Shown: in pieces, positions 24,601 through 34,100 of the stretch
How the letters are laid out: each line of letters begins with the position of its first letter
Numbering within the stretch: position 1 is the stretch's first letter
Assembly (NCBI RefSeq): GCF_029227915.1
Contig: NC_079875.1
Span: 17,293,001-17,353,000 of the forward strand
Origin: Hydractinia symbiolongicarpus
Taxonomy: Eukaryota; Cnidaria; Hydrozoa; Anthoathecata; Hydractiniidae
DNA: 60,000 nucleotides
Reading direction: 5' to 3'
Notes under the pieces: generated by a model
The model's database searches: none
What the model was told of the DNA's origin: nothing
What the model saw: the letters and a program-made list of their open reading frames with translations, nothing else
Made by a program: the position numbers and the translations under genes

Positions 24601-27460
24601 GTGCTGTTAGTGATGTGGCGTGGGCACCATTTTCATCTACTGTATTTGCAGCCGTTACAACTGAAGGGAAGGTAAAAAAAGATTTTTATTTCATTATTTC
24701 TGTTACGAAGAAACGAAAATACTTACATATTGGTCTTAACGAAAATGATTTGATATCTGTATTTCAAAGCTATTTTTCTAGTCAATTATGTTTTCACAAT
24801 GGGTACATGCAGCTTGATTCTAAAACCTAAACTGGACTGGAGAAAAAAAATGGAAGAAATTTGCGTCTAGCATGTTTGTCAATGTATAAGTTGCGAGAAT
24901 GCATAGCGTACTATTGCTAGAAGTTTTATGAAAGAAAATAAGAAATTCTGATTGTAATTTTTTAAAGGAAATTTGGCAATTTAATATCAAATATTCTCTG
25001 TGTTTTAGATTGTGGTATATGATTTGAACGTAAACAAATACGAACCGATATGTGATCAAATGAGTATGGCATTCTATCTTTTTTATATTTTTTTGTTTTT
25101 ATAGTTTGTAATTTTCTCGATTCTTAGTTTTATCTAGTACACGTTTCCCGAATTACATGTTTTTTAAGATTTTGGAATTTTGATGTTTTGACCTTAACTT
25201 CATATCCAGCTTCAATAAATTGGTGTGTGTATCAGTTTTCAACTTAATCCGACATTGGAAAGTGCTGTTTTGGTGGCATCATTGTTACGGTCAAAACCTT
25301 CTTAATTTTCGACTTGTACTAATAAGCCTCATATTCGAGTAAAGGTTAATTAGTACAAAATTAAAAAAACTGTTGTAGCAGGTAGTGAAATGAAAATTTC
25401 ACGATTGATCAATTTTTATGTGAAGATTTCGAAAATTACATTCATTTTCTTTAAAAAAAGTTGAGAAAGAGCTGCGGCACATCAAAGAAAAAAATTCGGG
25501 AAAGGTGTATTCTTATTTATAAAAATGTGACCATTCTATTTGGACATTCCCTTTTTTCTTTACATCGGAAAGTATCATAGCCGCAAACTCAACAAAAACG
25601 TTAAATGTTTTATTTGTAGCTGTAGTGCTTGTACTTTGTCTAAAACCTAGAATTTTACTTTTTACCCTTGGTATTTATGTTTATATAAACTTGCGCCAAA
25701 ATTATTACGCGCGAAAATTAGTAAAATTAAGGTATTTTAAACGTAAATTTGATTTTAAGTGAGATATGTAAATCTGTTTTTATTCCTTTACAGTATTAAA
25801 TGTTACACTTTTAATAATGCTTCCCAAACAGGTTATATGACTCCATACCATAAATCAATCCTGATTTCTTGTATAGGAAGGAAATGAAAGTCGAAACTAT
25901 CTGTCGAATTGATCTAGCGGAATTTCACCTTCCGAGGGAGTGATATTTACGCATTGTTACGAGATTAGCTTGCGAGACAAAAACAGAACTTGAAATAATT
26001 TCATGCACTTTTCATCATCTTGGGAGCGGCTCAATCAGCCATGGTTTATTTTCTCAGTTCAATCTGTACCCAGGAATTAAAATAACAATAGCGGTTAGGA
26101 ATGTTTTGGTAGAAACAGGCTTTTAAATGAACTGTTCTTTTTCTTATAGTTGTACAGAAAGGCAAGACAAAACTCACACACATTTCTTTCAACCCGGTAC
26201 ATCCCATCGCCATTTTAGGTGACGACAGGTGAGAGGATAATCTTGTTTAATATACTCGAATTTTGTTACTGGAATATTTATTCTTTAAGTTAAGGAACGA
26301 GTCAGGAGTTTGTTTAAGAAAGTTGGGTAGCAATTAGCGTAAATATGTTCATAACCGTGCTTTACGCCTCTTAAGCGACAAGAAAAGAATATTCCTCTCT
26401 TTTTAAAAGCTGTTAAAATCGACATTCTCAGTCATCCAATGCGCAATTTTAATCGCACGATGCGTACAGTAATAAAACGGAAGACTCGCCGAATAATGCA
26501 TAAATTTTGTTGTATTTTTAACCTTGTTTTGTGAAACCTTTCGCAGATCATTTTTCACTAAAGGTCCAGAATACGTTATGTACATTATGCGTTTTTTTTC
26601 CTGATTTTTGAGCCCAAAACAAGATTCACCTAAAAACTCCTGAAGTTTTTTAATTTTAAATCTGGGGCCACCCTGATTTAGACAAGTTGGTTAGTTTACA
26701 AAAATTATTAAGCTTAAACTATGTTACACATCCTTAGCTATTCAATGCGTAATCAACATAGTCTCATTACGGGAGTCATTGCATTGGTAGAACGGATTGA
26801 CTCACCAAATAATACATCAATTCGTCTTTTAATTCAATCCTCACTTCATATGAAACTTCAACAGAGGTTTTTTCACGGTTGTGTTAGTTTCTACCTGATG
26901 ATATATGTTCGATGCATTGTTGTTACACATATTCTTGTTGTTGTTGTGTCCAAGAAATTCTTTATTATCCAGCTTACCTTAAAATTACCCATCCTGATTT
27001 CTATGTTTCATGTTTCCCTTGTCCCATTTTTAGAGGCTACGTCACATCAGTGAAATTGTCGCCAAATCTAAGAAAAGCTTTACATCCGAAAGTGAGTATT
27101 TTTTTTCTTCAAAAAAGCCACGCCTTATCAGTAAAAGAATGCCGAAAAAGTGATGAAATTTTTAAAAGAATAACAAAAATTTTGTCTTACGAAGATTTTG
27201 TACGACATTTTTTGTACAAACGTGGCTTTTTGAGATCTATGTTTAAGCATTTCTAAGCAAAAAAATATTTCTTCTGTAACCATTTATGGCAATGGTAACT
27301 CAATAATTTTAGTTTTCAGATATTTAAGGATTACAGAGGTTTAGTTCATAATTCTACTTCTTATAATTTTAAGGAACGAGCGAAAGGTCCGGAGAACGAG
27401 ATAGCGAAATTTGACAAGCTACTGAGTTTGGTACGTGAACCTACAGAGACAGAAAACTAA
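12685..27460 (+). CDS. DNAI1: axonemal outer dynein arm intermediate chain 1
   Basis: Exons: 12685-12729, 14747-14821, 14922-14975, 15523-15651, 16004-16065, 16502-16572, 17408-17466, 18058-18171, 18300-18359, 18827-18868, 19371-19454, 19769-19853, 20047-20164, 20849-20892, 21050-21116, 21582-21667, 22436-22530, 22828-22917, 23476-23685, 24255-24361, 24572-24671, 25009-25063, 26150-26228, 27034-27091, 27374-27460. All junctions keep frame and the sum is 691 residues, close to the roughly 700 of animal DNAI1. Hallmarks: a basic start; [15 protein letters not shown] in exon 4; an acidic Glu/Asp run (exons 6-7); [13 protein letters not shown] and WEIYDAYVE before the light-chain-binding region; a C-terminal WD40 propeller with [17 protein letters not shown] and [13 protein letters not shown]; and a final [15 protein letters not shown]1 pairs with DNAI2 at the base of the outer arm and anchors the motor to the doublet. 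No break is seen. ATG chosen as the start because it is followed by a normal short exon ending GTG/gtaagc. Confidence 0.96.
13560..13742 (-). mobile_element. tRNA-derived SINE-like element
   Basis: On the - strand GTGGCCTTGTGGTAGAG resembles an A-box head and GTGGGTTCCCA a degenerate B box, with an AT-rich body following. The GTGGCCTTGTGGT head recurs at 59.6 kb and, less exactly, at 55.1 kb. It lies in DNAI1 intron 1. Confidence 0.5.
13800..13978 (+). mobile_element. non-autonomous Helitron, first of a tandem pair
   Basis: Starts A/TCTCTTTAATAATAG, has CCGTCTGTCTGCC near the 5' end and closes with CCCGTGGATTTTTCCATGGG (hairpin), then AACTAG. 179 bases, no coding capacity. It lies in DNAI1 intron 1 and abuts the next element with no base between. 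Confidence 0.8.
13979..14076 (+). mobile_element. minimal non-autonomous Helitron, second of a tandem pair
   Basis: 98 bases: TC start (TCTATATTATAATG), CGTCTGTCTGTCACGC motif, hairpin CCCGTGGATTTTTCCAGGGG, terminal GACTAG followed by T. It begins exactly where the previous Helitron ends. Confidence 0.85.
16878..17229 (-). mobile_element. non-autonomous Helitron in DNAI1 intron 6
   Basis: On the - strand: A/TCTATATAATAATACACC start and a hairpin GTGGATTTTTCCAC followed by GGGCTAAATACTAG and T. 352 bases, AT-rich interior, no ORF. Inserted between A and T as Helitrons do. Confidence 0.8.
17800..17910 (+). mobile_element. degenerate Helitron 3' region
   Basis: AAGCAAATTTCATTACTTCATA, then GATCAACCATGAAATTTTCCACAGACTA, mirrors the end of the element at 8380-8536 with mutations that break the hairpin and CTAG. 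Lies in DNAI1 intron 7. Confidence 0.4.
20195..20427 (-). mobile_element. tRNA-derived SINE in DNAI1 intron 13
   Basis: On the - strand GATGGCATAGCGGTAGTACACTG acts as an A-box head, and GGTTCGAGCCC (20363-20375 region) is a near-perfect B box. A TTATTTTAATTATTTTAATT tail follows at the low-coordinate end. Its head differs from the other SINEs here. Confidence 0.6.
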
Positions 27461-28417
27461 GATTCTATTTTTTTTCACCATATCTTAACTTCGTCGCATT
27501 TTTACTTGCAAATTTGCTTGGACATCTGTGTCGTCATATTTTCGGTTCTCTACAATTAATCAAATAAGCTATACGTCTACATTTGAAATCTTTTTCAGCA
27601 CGACTTCAAATTCGATGTGTGTGATCTATTTTGTTTTAAACCTATATCATATTTAATAATGTTGTATATAAAATGGAAGACAGTTAATGTATTCTTATAC
27701 TTATTTTTATTTACGCGAGTTTTTTATTCCCTTCTTCCCGTGATTTTGTGTTTGACTGTCAAATCTTGATTTCAGACAAGAATGAATGCATGTTAAGGTG
27801 GATTTACACGAGTTGACAAAAAAAGACTTAGATTTACAAATGTAGATTGTGAACACCTTTTTCGGAGACTTTATTTGAACTCATTTCATTGAGATTTCCA
27901 CAAGAAAAGCGCGTATTAATTGACTGACTTTTACGAACAAATATTTTGTTACATAAAGGGTAAGAACTAAACTGTAACTGGAATAGAAACAACTAAAATT
28001 GCGCATGCACTGCCCGCCGAATTTCCCTCGTGGAAATCTACCTTTAGAAGGGAATGTCCTTTTGATATGTTTTCTGGTCAGCTAATTACCTTTTTTCCAG
28101 GAATCGCAGTCAATGAATAATTATAATAAAGAAAATTTGAATCTTTTTTAAAAATCTTCGTAAACTAACTTACAAATTATGCGATTATGCAGCCTCATTG
28201 AGTGAAAAATTTGCAGCTTATCTTTAAAAAAGAAAAAAAAAACATAAAGGTTATAAACTCGCAAGCGCCCATGTTCTTCGTTAAGGGGTGCACGTGTTAA
28301 CAGAAGAAGTCCATTGGCAGAAAAGCATATTCGCACGAATTACCACGCACTAAAGAAAATCTCTGCACAATTTCAAACGATGAAAAGTGTTGCTTATAAT
28401 CCACTAAGAAACAATGC
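27461..28417. other. spacer between the convergent DNAI1 and orphan gene ends
   Basis: About 1 kb of AT-rich sequence. No coding exon, repeat family or clear DNAI1 polyadenylation hexamer (AATAAA on the + strand) was recognised close to the stop at 27460. Confidence 0.5.
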
Positions 28418-28423
28418 TTTATT
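28418..28423 (-). terminator. polyadenylation signal of the orphan 232-aa gene
   Basis: TTTATT on + (AATAAA on -) lies about 70 bases beyond the - strand stop at 28492. Confidence 0.5.
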
Positions 28424-28491
28424 TATAATAAAAAGTCAGATATAAAAACAGTTCATGATAATAATTCAGTACAGTCAGTTATTTGACTCGT

Positions 28492-29190
28492 TTAACTTAA
28501 AGATGGGCTGAATGACGGGCCTTGTTGATAATACGGATCATTTAATCGAGGCAAATAGTTGCTGTCGTCATAACGGCCGTAGGGATCTAAACCACGACCG
28601 TAGGGATTTCCACCATAATGATTACCATAGTATCCGTTATCGTATGGGTAGTCACCGTATGGACCAACAGCGTTTAGGTCGTAGATATCTGCGTTAGCAT
28701 CAAGATTGGTAGCTCTACGGCTCAGTGGCTTCTTAACTTTTGTCCCATCTTCAGAGCCCTTTGTTCTGCTATCCACACTGGAGTTCTCATAAGACCTAAT
28801 AGCTCGTCGGTCATATAGACTGCCACCAGGGTAACCTTGATGCCTGCGGTAACGATCGTTCATATCCCACATACCATTATTGAGTTCGTTGTACCGGCTC
28901 AATCGCGTGCGCTCTGAGTTAATGGGATCGTAGTACTCGGAGCCTCTCATTGTAATTCCTCGTTGTGCTCTCGGATTGTTTTTTCGTTTTTCGTCAAACA
29001 AAACGACGTCGACTCCGCATCGAAAAGCAGGGTACGATAACTGCATAACATCTCGACTTATTTCGACGTAAACGTCATTATTGTTTGAGCGATTGCTTGC
29101 GCGACTTGATGTCCCTGATCTTTGGGTGTGTCTTCCCGTTTCCACCAACTTGGGCAAGTATCTCGCAGATAATCGTGGGTTTCGAAGCAT
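28492..29190 (-). CDS. orphan intronless protein, basic N terminus and Tyr/Gly-rich C terminus
   Basis: One uninterrupted frame of 232 residues, far longer and more GC-balanced than chance frames nearby. No domain is recognised. Residues 1-40 are basic and Ser/Arg-rich (RYLPKLVETGRHTQR); 40-75 may be the only ordered part (DVYVEISRDVM, CGVDVVLFDE); 80-175 are charged and Arg-rich; about 175-232 form a low-complexity tail of YG, YD, NPYG and DPYG words. No signal peptide or membrane helix. ATG at 29190 is the first in frame after stops; its context (GAGAAATGC) is acceptable. An AATAAA follows the stop. It is tail-to-tail with DNAI1 and head-to-head with METTL25 across 1.9 kb. Function unknown; a disordered cytoskeletal or RNA-associated role is only a guess. 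Confidence 0.65.
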   Translation of the reverse strand: MLRNPRLSARYLPKLVETGRHTQRSGTSSRASNRSNNNDVYVEISRDVMQLSYPAFRCGVDVVLFDEKRKNNPRAQRGITMRGSEYYDPINSERTRLSRYNELNNGMWDMNDRYRRHQGYPGGSLYDRRAIRSYENSSVDSRTKGSEDGTKVKKPLSRRATNLDANADIYDLNAVGPYGDYPYDNGYYGNHYGGNPYGRGLDPYGRYDDSNYLPRLNDPYYQQGPSFSPSLS

Positions 29191-29652
29191 TTCTCAGGAT
29201 TTTCTTGTCGATATATTTATAACGTACTTTTATATTCAGAGAGAAACTTAAAATGAAGTTTTTTTTTCTAAAAAAAGCTCCTTGAATTGTGAAACTGTTG
29301 CTTTTAGCACCCACTGGGAAAGAAGCACTCCATCTTTTCAACACTTTTTGTATACATCTTCATATTTCATTAAATTATGTATATAAAAAGGAAGGAGAGT
29401 GGCTGATCTGTTGCTAGATACGAAAACAGCACTTGGTTTAATAAAATCGGGAGCTTGATTCATTGTATTAATTTTTTATGTCTAATTATCAGTGACTCTT
29501 AATTAACGATTTTATTTCATTTTTTATGACTTTTATATAAAAATATTAGTTTTATTGTTACCTTGACAATCATCGTTTTACATAAACTAAATAAAAAACT
29601 GCACAGAAAACCATAAATCGCGAAGAGAAGATTATACCTGATGTAAACTAGG

Positions 29653-29761
29653 CCCACCTCGTTCTCAGGGCATCTTGTATCTTTTCTGAATTCGTGACGC
29701 CGATATGTTTGTCTCGCCGTCCTGGTTATAGAAAAGAGACAACAGGCGCTTGGAACGAGGA
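29653..29761. mobile_element. MITE A, 9-bp target duplication
   Basis: Inverted ends of about 30 bases (CCACCTCGTTCTCAGGGC on the left, the reverse complement of CCTCGTTCCAAGCGCC on the right), 109 bases in all, flanked by TAAACTAGG on both sides (29644-29652 and 29762-29770). No coding capacity. The 9-bp duplication points to a Mutator-like group. Confidence 0.85.
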
Positions 29762-30360
29762 TAAACTAGGCGTAAACATTTAAATTAAGAGGATTATATA
29801 AGGACGTAAAAGTGACCAAAAGGGATCTTTTAGGTTTTTTACATCATGGCGGAAAAAGCTCCGGGGATAAGATTGAATAAAACCTCCATGATTCACAGAT
29901 TATATTTCGAAACCTGCAATTATGTTATATGAACATCGATCGTGTAAAAAAAAAATGAAGTTGGGAATAGCTAAAAAATAAAAAATAAAAAATAAAATAT
30001 AAAAAAAACAAAAACTCTTATATTTAAAATAAAATATGTTTCCCGAATTGATTAGTTTGAGTTTGCGAAATATAGGAAGTTTACGCAAGCTAACCAGTAG
30101 CACTTCCGTCGCAGTTGTAGACGGCCTAATTATTAAAGCAGTCATATTTTGCATTTTAATTACAATAGTTCTTTCCAAAATTCCTCTTTGTTATTCTCTG
30201 AAACACTGCATTTTAGCGTATATGTGTCTCCTTTTTATATTGAGACGACTCGCTGTTAGAGATAAGAAGAAACAAGTTAAATTCTATTTTCTTTTTTTTG
30301 TCCGTAAAATTATGGATCTCGGCGATGAAACTAATAAAAAGAAGGAAGGAAGATAAGACA

Positions 30361-30441
30361 ACATACTCGTCCCCCAACGCCTTTTGTCCCTTTTTTTACT
30401 AGACGGAAAAAAGAGACAAAAGGCGCTGCGGACGAGTTTGA
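30361..30441. mobile_element. MITE B, near-perfect foldback
   Basis: CTCGTCCCCCAACGCCTTTT is mirrored by AAAAGGCGCTGCGGACGAG, leaving a loop of about 15 bases. Flanks GATAAGACA (30352-30360) and GATAAGAAA (30442-30450) match at 8 of 9 bases. Confidence 0.75.
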
Positions 30442-30534
30442 GATAAGAAAACATAAATTTTTTTGAACGTCAATCAAAAGTGCAAAAATAAAAATAGAAA
30501 AAAAAACTCGCCTCTCGTATGAACTCCCAGCCTC

Positions 30535-30605
30535 GTTCGCACGGCATTTTGCCTTTTTAATTAATTTGATTGTTGTTGGCCACTCCACCCAGGACTAAGG
30601 ACGAG
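30535..30605. mobile_element. partial MITE of the same family
   Basis: A CCTCGTTCGCACGGCATTTTG left end and a GGACGAGG right end are recognisable, but no matching flanking duplication was found. A further lone end (TTCGTCCCCACGGAATTTTG) lies at about 30851. Confidence 0.4.
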
Positions 30606-30708
30606 GTTAGTAAAGTCCTGGATAAGATTTTATACGAGAGTACACTTGGTTAATTAAAATTAACGATATAAATGTTAGGAATATAAAGTATATAAAAATG
30701 TGTTCACG

Positions 30709-30784
30709 CATTCTCGACCCAGAGCTCTTTGAGATAAACTCGACTTTCGAGGTTTTAATCTGAAAGAGCTCTGGGACGAGAATG
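30709..30784. mobile_element. MITE C, short foldback
   Basis: CATTCTCGACCCAGAGCTC is mirrored on the right by GAGCTCTGGGACGAGAATG, 76 bases overall. Flanks GTGTTCACG and ATCTTCACG agree at 7 of 9 bases, fitting an aged 9-bp duplication. Confidence 0.65.
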
Positions 30785-31101
30785 ATCTTCACGTACAATG
30801 ATGGAATTCATAGTGGGCATTCTGATAAGCCTTTTTAGCCCGAAAAGTAACTTCGTCCCCACGGAATTTTGCCTTTTTGACATATCGAGGCCCATCAAGT
30901 AAGCACTATCGGCTTTGACATATATCCATCAAGGGTCGCAAACAAGTTTTCGTCTGGCGCAGTTACTTAAAAATTGGATTGTACTTGGATCAGAAAACAT
31001 AATCACATCGATAAATCGATCTAAAAAAAAGCCATTGCTTGGAGTAGCAAATCTTGACTACCTTCGGTGGCCGTAAAAATTCGCATCGGATAAACACAAA
31101 G

Positions 31102-34100
31102 ATGGCCGAACAGAGCAGTGAAAACCGAAAGCAACGTTCCCGTTCAGATTGTCTTAGTGAATTTTCAATATATTTGACTGAAGCTTTTATGCTTATGAAA
31201 GAATTCAAATGGCTATCCAATTCTTATGTAGCAGTAAGTGTTTTATTTTTTAACAGTGTTTGTAGTTTTGTTTTAATAAATCTTAGCTATAGCTCGCAAT
31301 TATCCTAAGAACCAAGAAGGACCAAGCCTTTTTTGAGATCTTTGATTCCAAGATCCAGAACTTGCTTAATCTTAATGCACCTAGTGTTAGAGTCACTAAA
31401 CGACAACTTGAAACAGGCCTTAAACCTTGGATATCTAAGGGCATTGTGAAATCGATATCCAAGCGTAGTAACTTCACAAGGGTGTCGATAAGAAGCTGCA
31501 TACACCTTCAGTACGGGATCTTTCCCCGATAGTGTGACTGTCCCCCGATCGGGGTAAATCACCCAAACAAGTGAGTGCGCAACCACCTGATCGGGAGAGA
31601 CTTATCTGACTTGGGGGAGTATTTTTCTTGCTTAAAATTGCTTTTTAAAAGGGCAAGCTGCTGGCCAAAAGGGCAATATAAATAATTTTTGTTTACATTA
31701 AATCATAAACTTATTTGGCGCCGATTCACTGATTAAAAAAAAATCACTGTGCCGTTTCGATGCTATTCATGAATTCTTGAGTTGGATTGACTACATGGTG
31801 CATATTTTCAGTCTAGATTGCACATGTTGAGGCTCTGAAGCTCATTTTAGTTGTCTTATAAACATGTGCTTGAAGTTAGTTTAGTACGAAGCCAGTATAG
31901 CAAGCTATATAGAGAAAAATGTGCATATTTTTTATCATATCTGACACAAAGTATAGTAGAGAAATATTGATATCTTGAACATAATTAGCTCGCTGTCTCT
32001 AGAGCTTAAGCTGACAAGGTGCTTAGCAAGAAAGTCTCTCCCAAGCACCTTTGGTTTGTTTATGTATTTAGCTAGCTAAAAATTTACTGCCAGTTATGAC
32101 TCACTCAATCGGGTGGTTGTAAAAAATTGCTGCTGGTGCCGAATCACTCGATCGAGTGGTTTACTCAATCTGGGGACACTCACCCGATTGGGGAAAGATC
32201 CCGTACTCACCTTAAAAAGTGGGGAAGTTTTCGGGCGAGTTCAGCGTTTTGAAAAATATTTCAAGTATATATTAGCCCGAATAAACCCGCATAGACCGAA
32301 AATGCCCAAAAAATAAAAGAATAACAGACACTAATGATTCAAACAACTATAACAATTAAAATAAACTAGCTAACTATGATGGTAGCGAAGTTCTTAAAAT
32401 AACTGTTTTTGATAGTTTGTAATAAGATTTATATACTTGATAAATAACTTATATCCATATAAACTTATTAACTCCTTTAAGCTCCTTCCTCCAACTATCG
32501 TCTGCATGGTATGTTACACAAGGAATTGCATTTCGGAAAAGTTCCGGGCGAGCCCGGAAAAGTGCGAGCGATTTTGGACGACAACCACCAATTCAATTCT
32601 AAAAGTTGCCTGAATTGCCCTTATATATGCAGGTGTTTGCGGCTTAGTGGCACCCTCTTATAACTTCTTTTTAAGGAAGTTTTTTAATGCCAGAAACACA
32701 AGGGTGCTGGCTAGCCAAAATTGCTGTATATGTGAGGGCAGCAACAGGCGTTTCTTTTCAGGTTTTTTTTCAAAGTTTTCGTCTTTAACCGTCTGAAAAA
32801 GCCTGGGCCTGTCTGAAACCTCCAGAATTACACCCAAAATGTAATGCGCACAAGCTCATTGCTATTTTGTCCTTGTATTTCAGTTTATTATTTGTGGGAT
32901 TTTAGTACAGCGTATCTATGGAATTAATGATATAAAAAATGTTTGAAAAATGTTATTTCTAGCTGATTCAGGTTTCTCCGGAAGAAATTTTGGATTTTTT
33001 TAAAACCCAGAGGTCGCCCCACAGGCCCTGTGGTTTTTGCGGCGTTTCCGCTGAGTCGTCACCCTCCACCAAAAAACCTGGTCCAATAGGCTCAATACCA
33101 TCAATCTTTTAAAGCGCATAGGAATTCAATTGTTAACCTGATTCGCAAAAGTAAAGCGAACTAGGGGTGGGTCATCAGGCAACTTTTATTCTATTTGACC
33201 TGGTTGAACCTCATTAAATGTTAAAAGAAGAAACAATTCTTTTCTAAGGAAAATGAGTGGCATATTTGGTTTTATCAGCAAATTTAAAAATAAGTATAAA
33301 ATATAAATATATATATATATATATAAATATAAATATATATATAAGTTTTTAAATTTTATTTTGACCGTAATATACAAATGTAGTAAAACATTTTTACTGT
33401 GTCATCATTTCTAATGTAAAAATGCTTTAGGCCAATAATGCTCTAACCCCCTTGGAAAACAAAAACAAACTCTTACCTGCTAAAATCATCTTGGTACTAA
33501 GGATCAACACATATTTGAAGATTACATCTGACCATCTGACTTGACAATTTAAATTGCCAATTCCACAAGCAAAAACAAGTGTTGCAACGTTTTGCTGAAA
33601 ACATTTTTATAATTACTACCACAGTCAGAGTACATCATAGCTGTAAAAATGGAATGATGCTATTTGGTACTAGTATTTTTATTCTTTAATCTTTACATGA
33701 TGTTCTGTAACTTGCTTTTAAAGGACATAAGGGTTGTGTCTATTTAAATAGCTGTCTAAGACCTAAAATTTAGTGGCCAGTTATAAATGTGGATGGTAAG
33801 GTCTAAAAATTTAATACTTCTGTTGTGAATAATGCAGAACCTAATATAAACTAACTAAACAGTGTAGAGCCCTATATGAAAGAGAATTAAATTCCCAATC
33901 CAGCAGTGCCCAAGTTCACCATCGATATGGTAGCAGGTGACAAAAAATCGGGTTTAAATTCAAAAATTTGTCAACAAAGAAAATTAAATTTCTGAATTTT
34001 TTTAAAGGCTAAAGAAATATATAAATTACATCTGCACTTAAATTGTTTTTGCCAAATTGAGTGCTCACACGTGCTGTTTTTTTTCCAGGAATTCTTCACT

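Larger units (their letters stand above)
29191..31101. other. divergent intergenic region loaded with short inverted-repeat elements
   Basis: It should contain the start regions of the orphan gene (-) and METTL25 (+). It holds three clear and at least two partial MITEs of one family (see separate entries). The open frames at 29900-30356 are AT-rich and unsupported. Confidence 0.5.

Noticed and set aside
26721-27256. Two overlapping open frames of about 110 codons
   Set aside because: They cover DNAI1 exon 24 in its own frame plus flanking intron; the rest is chance reading through AT-rich intron.
33186-33377. 63-codon frame of Tyr/Ile/Leu repeats on the - strand
   Set aside because: It is a translation of the TA microsatellite.
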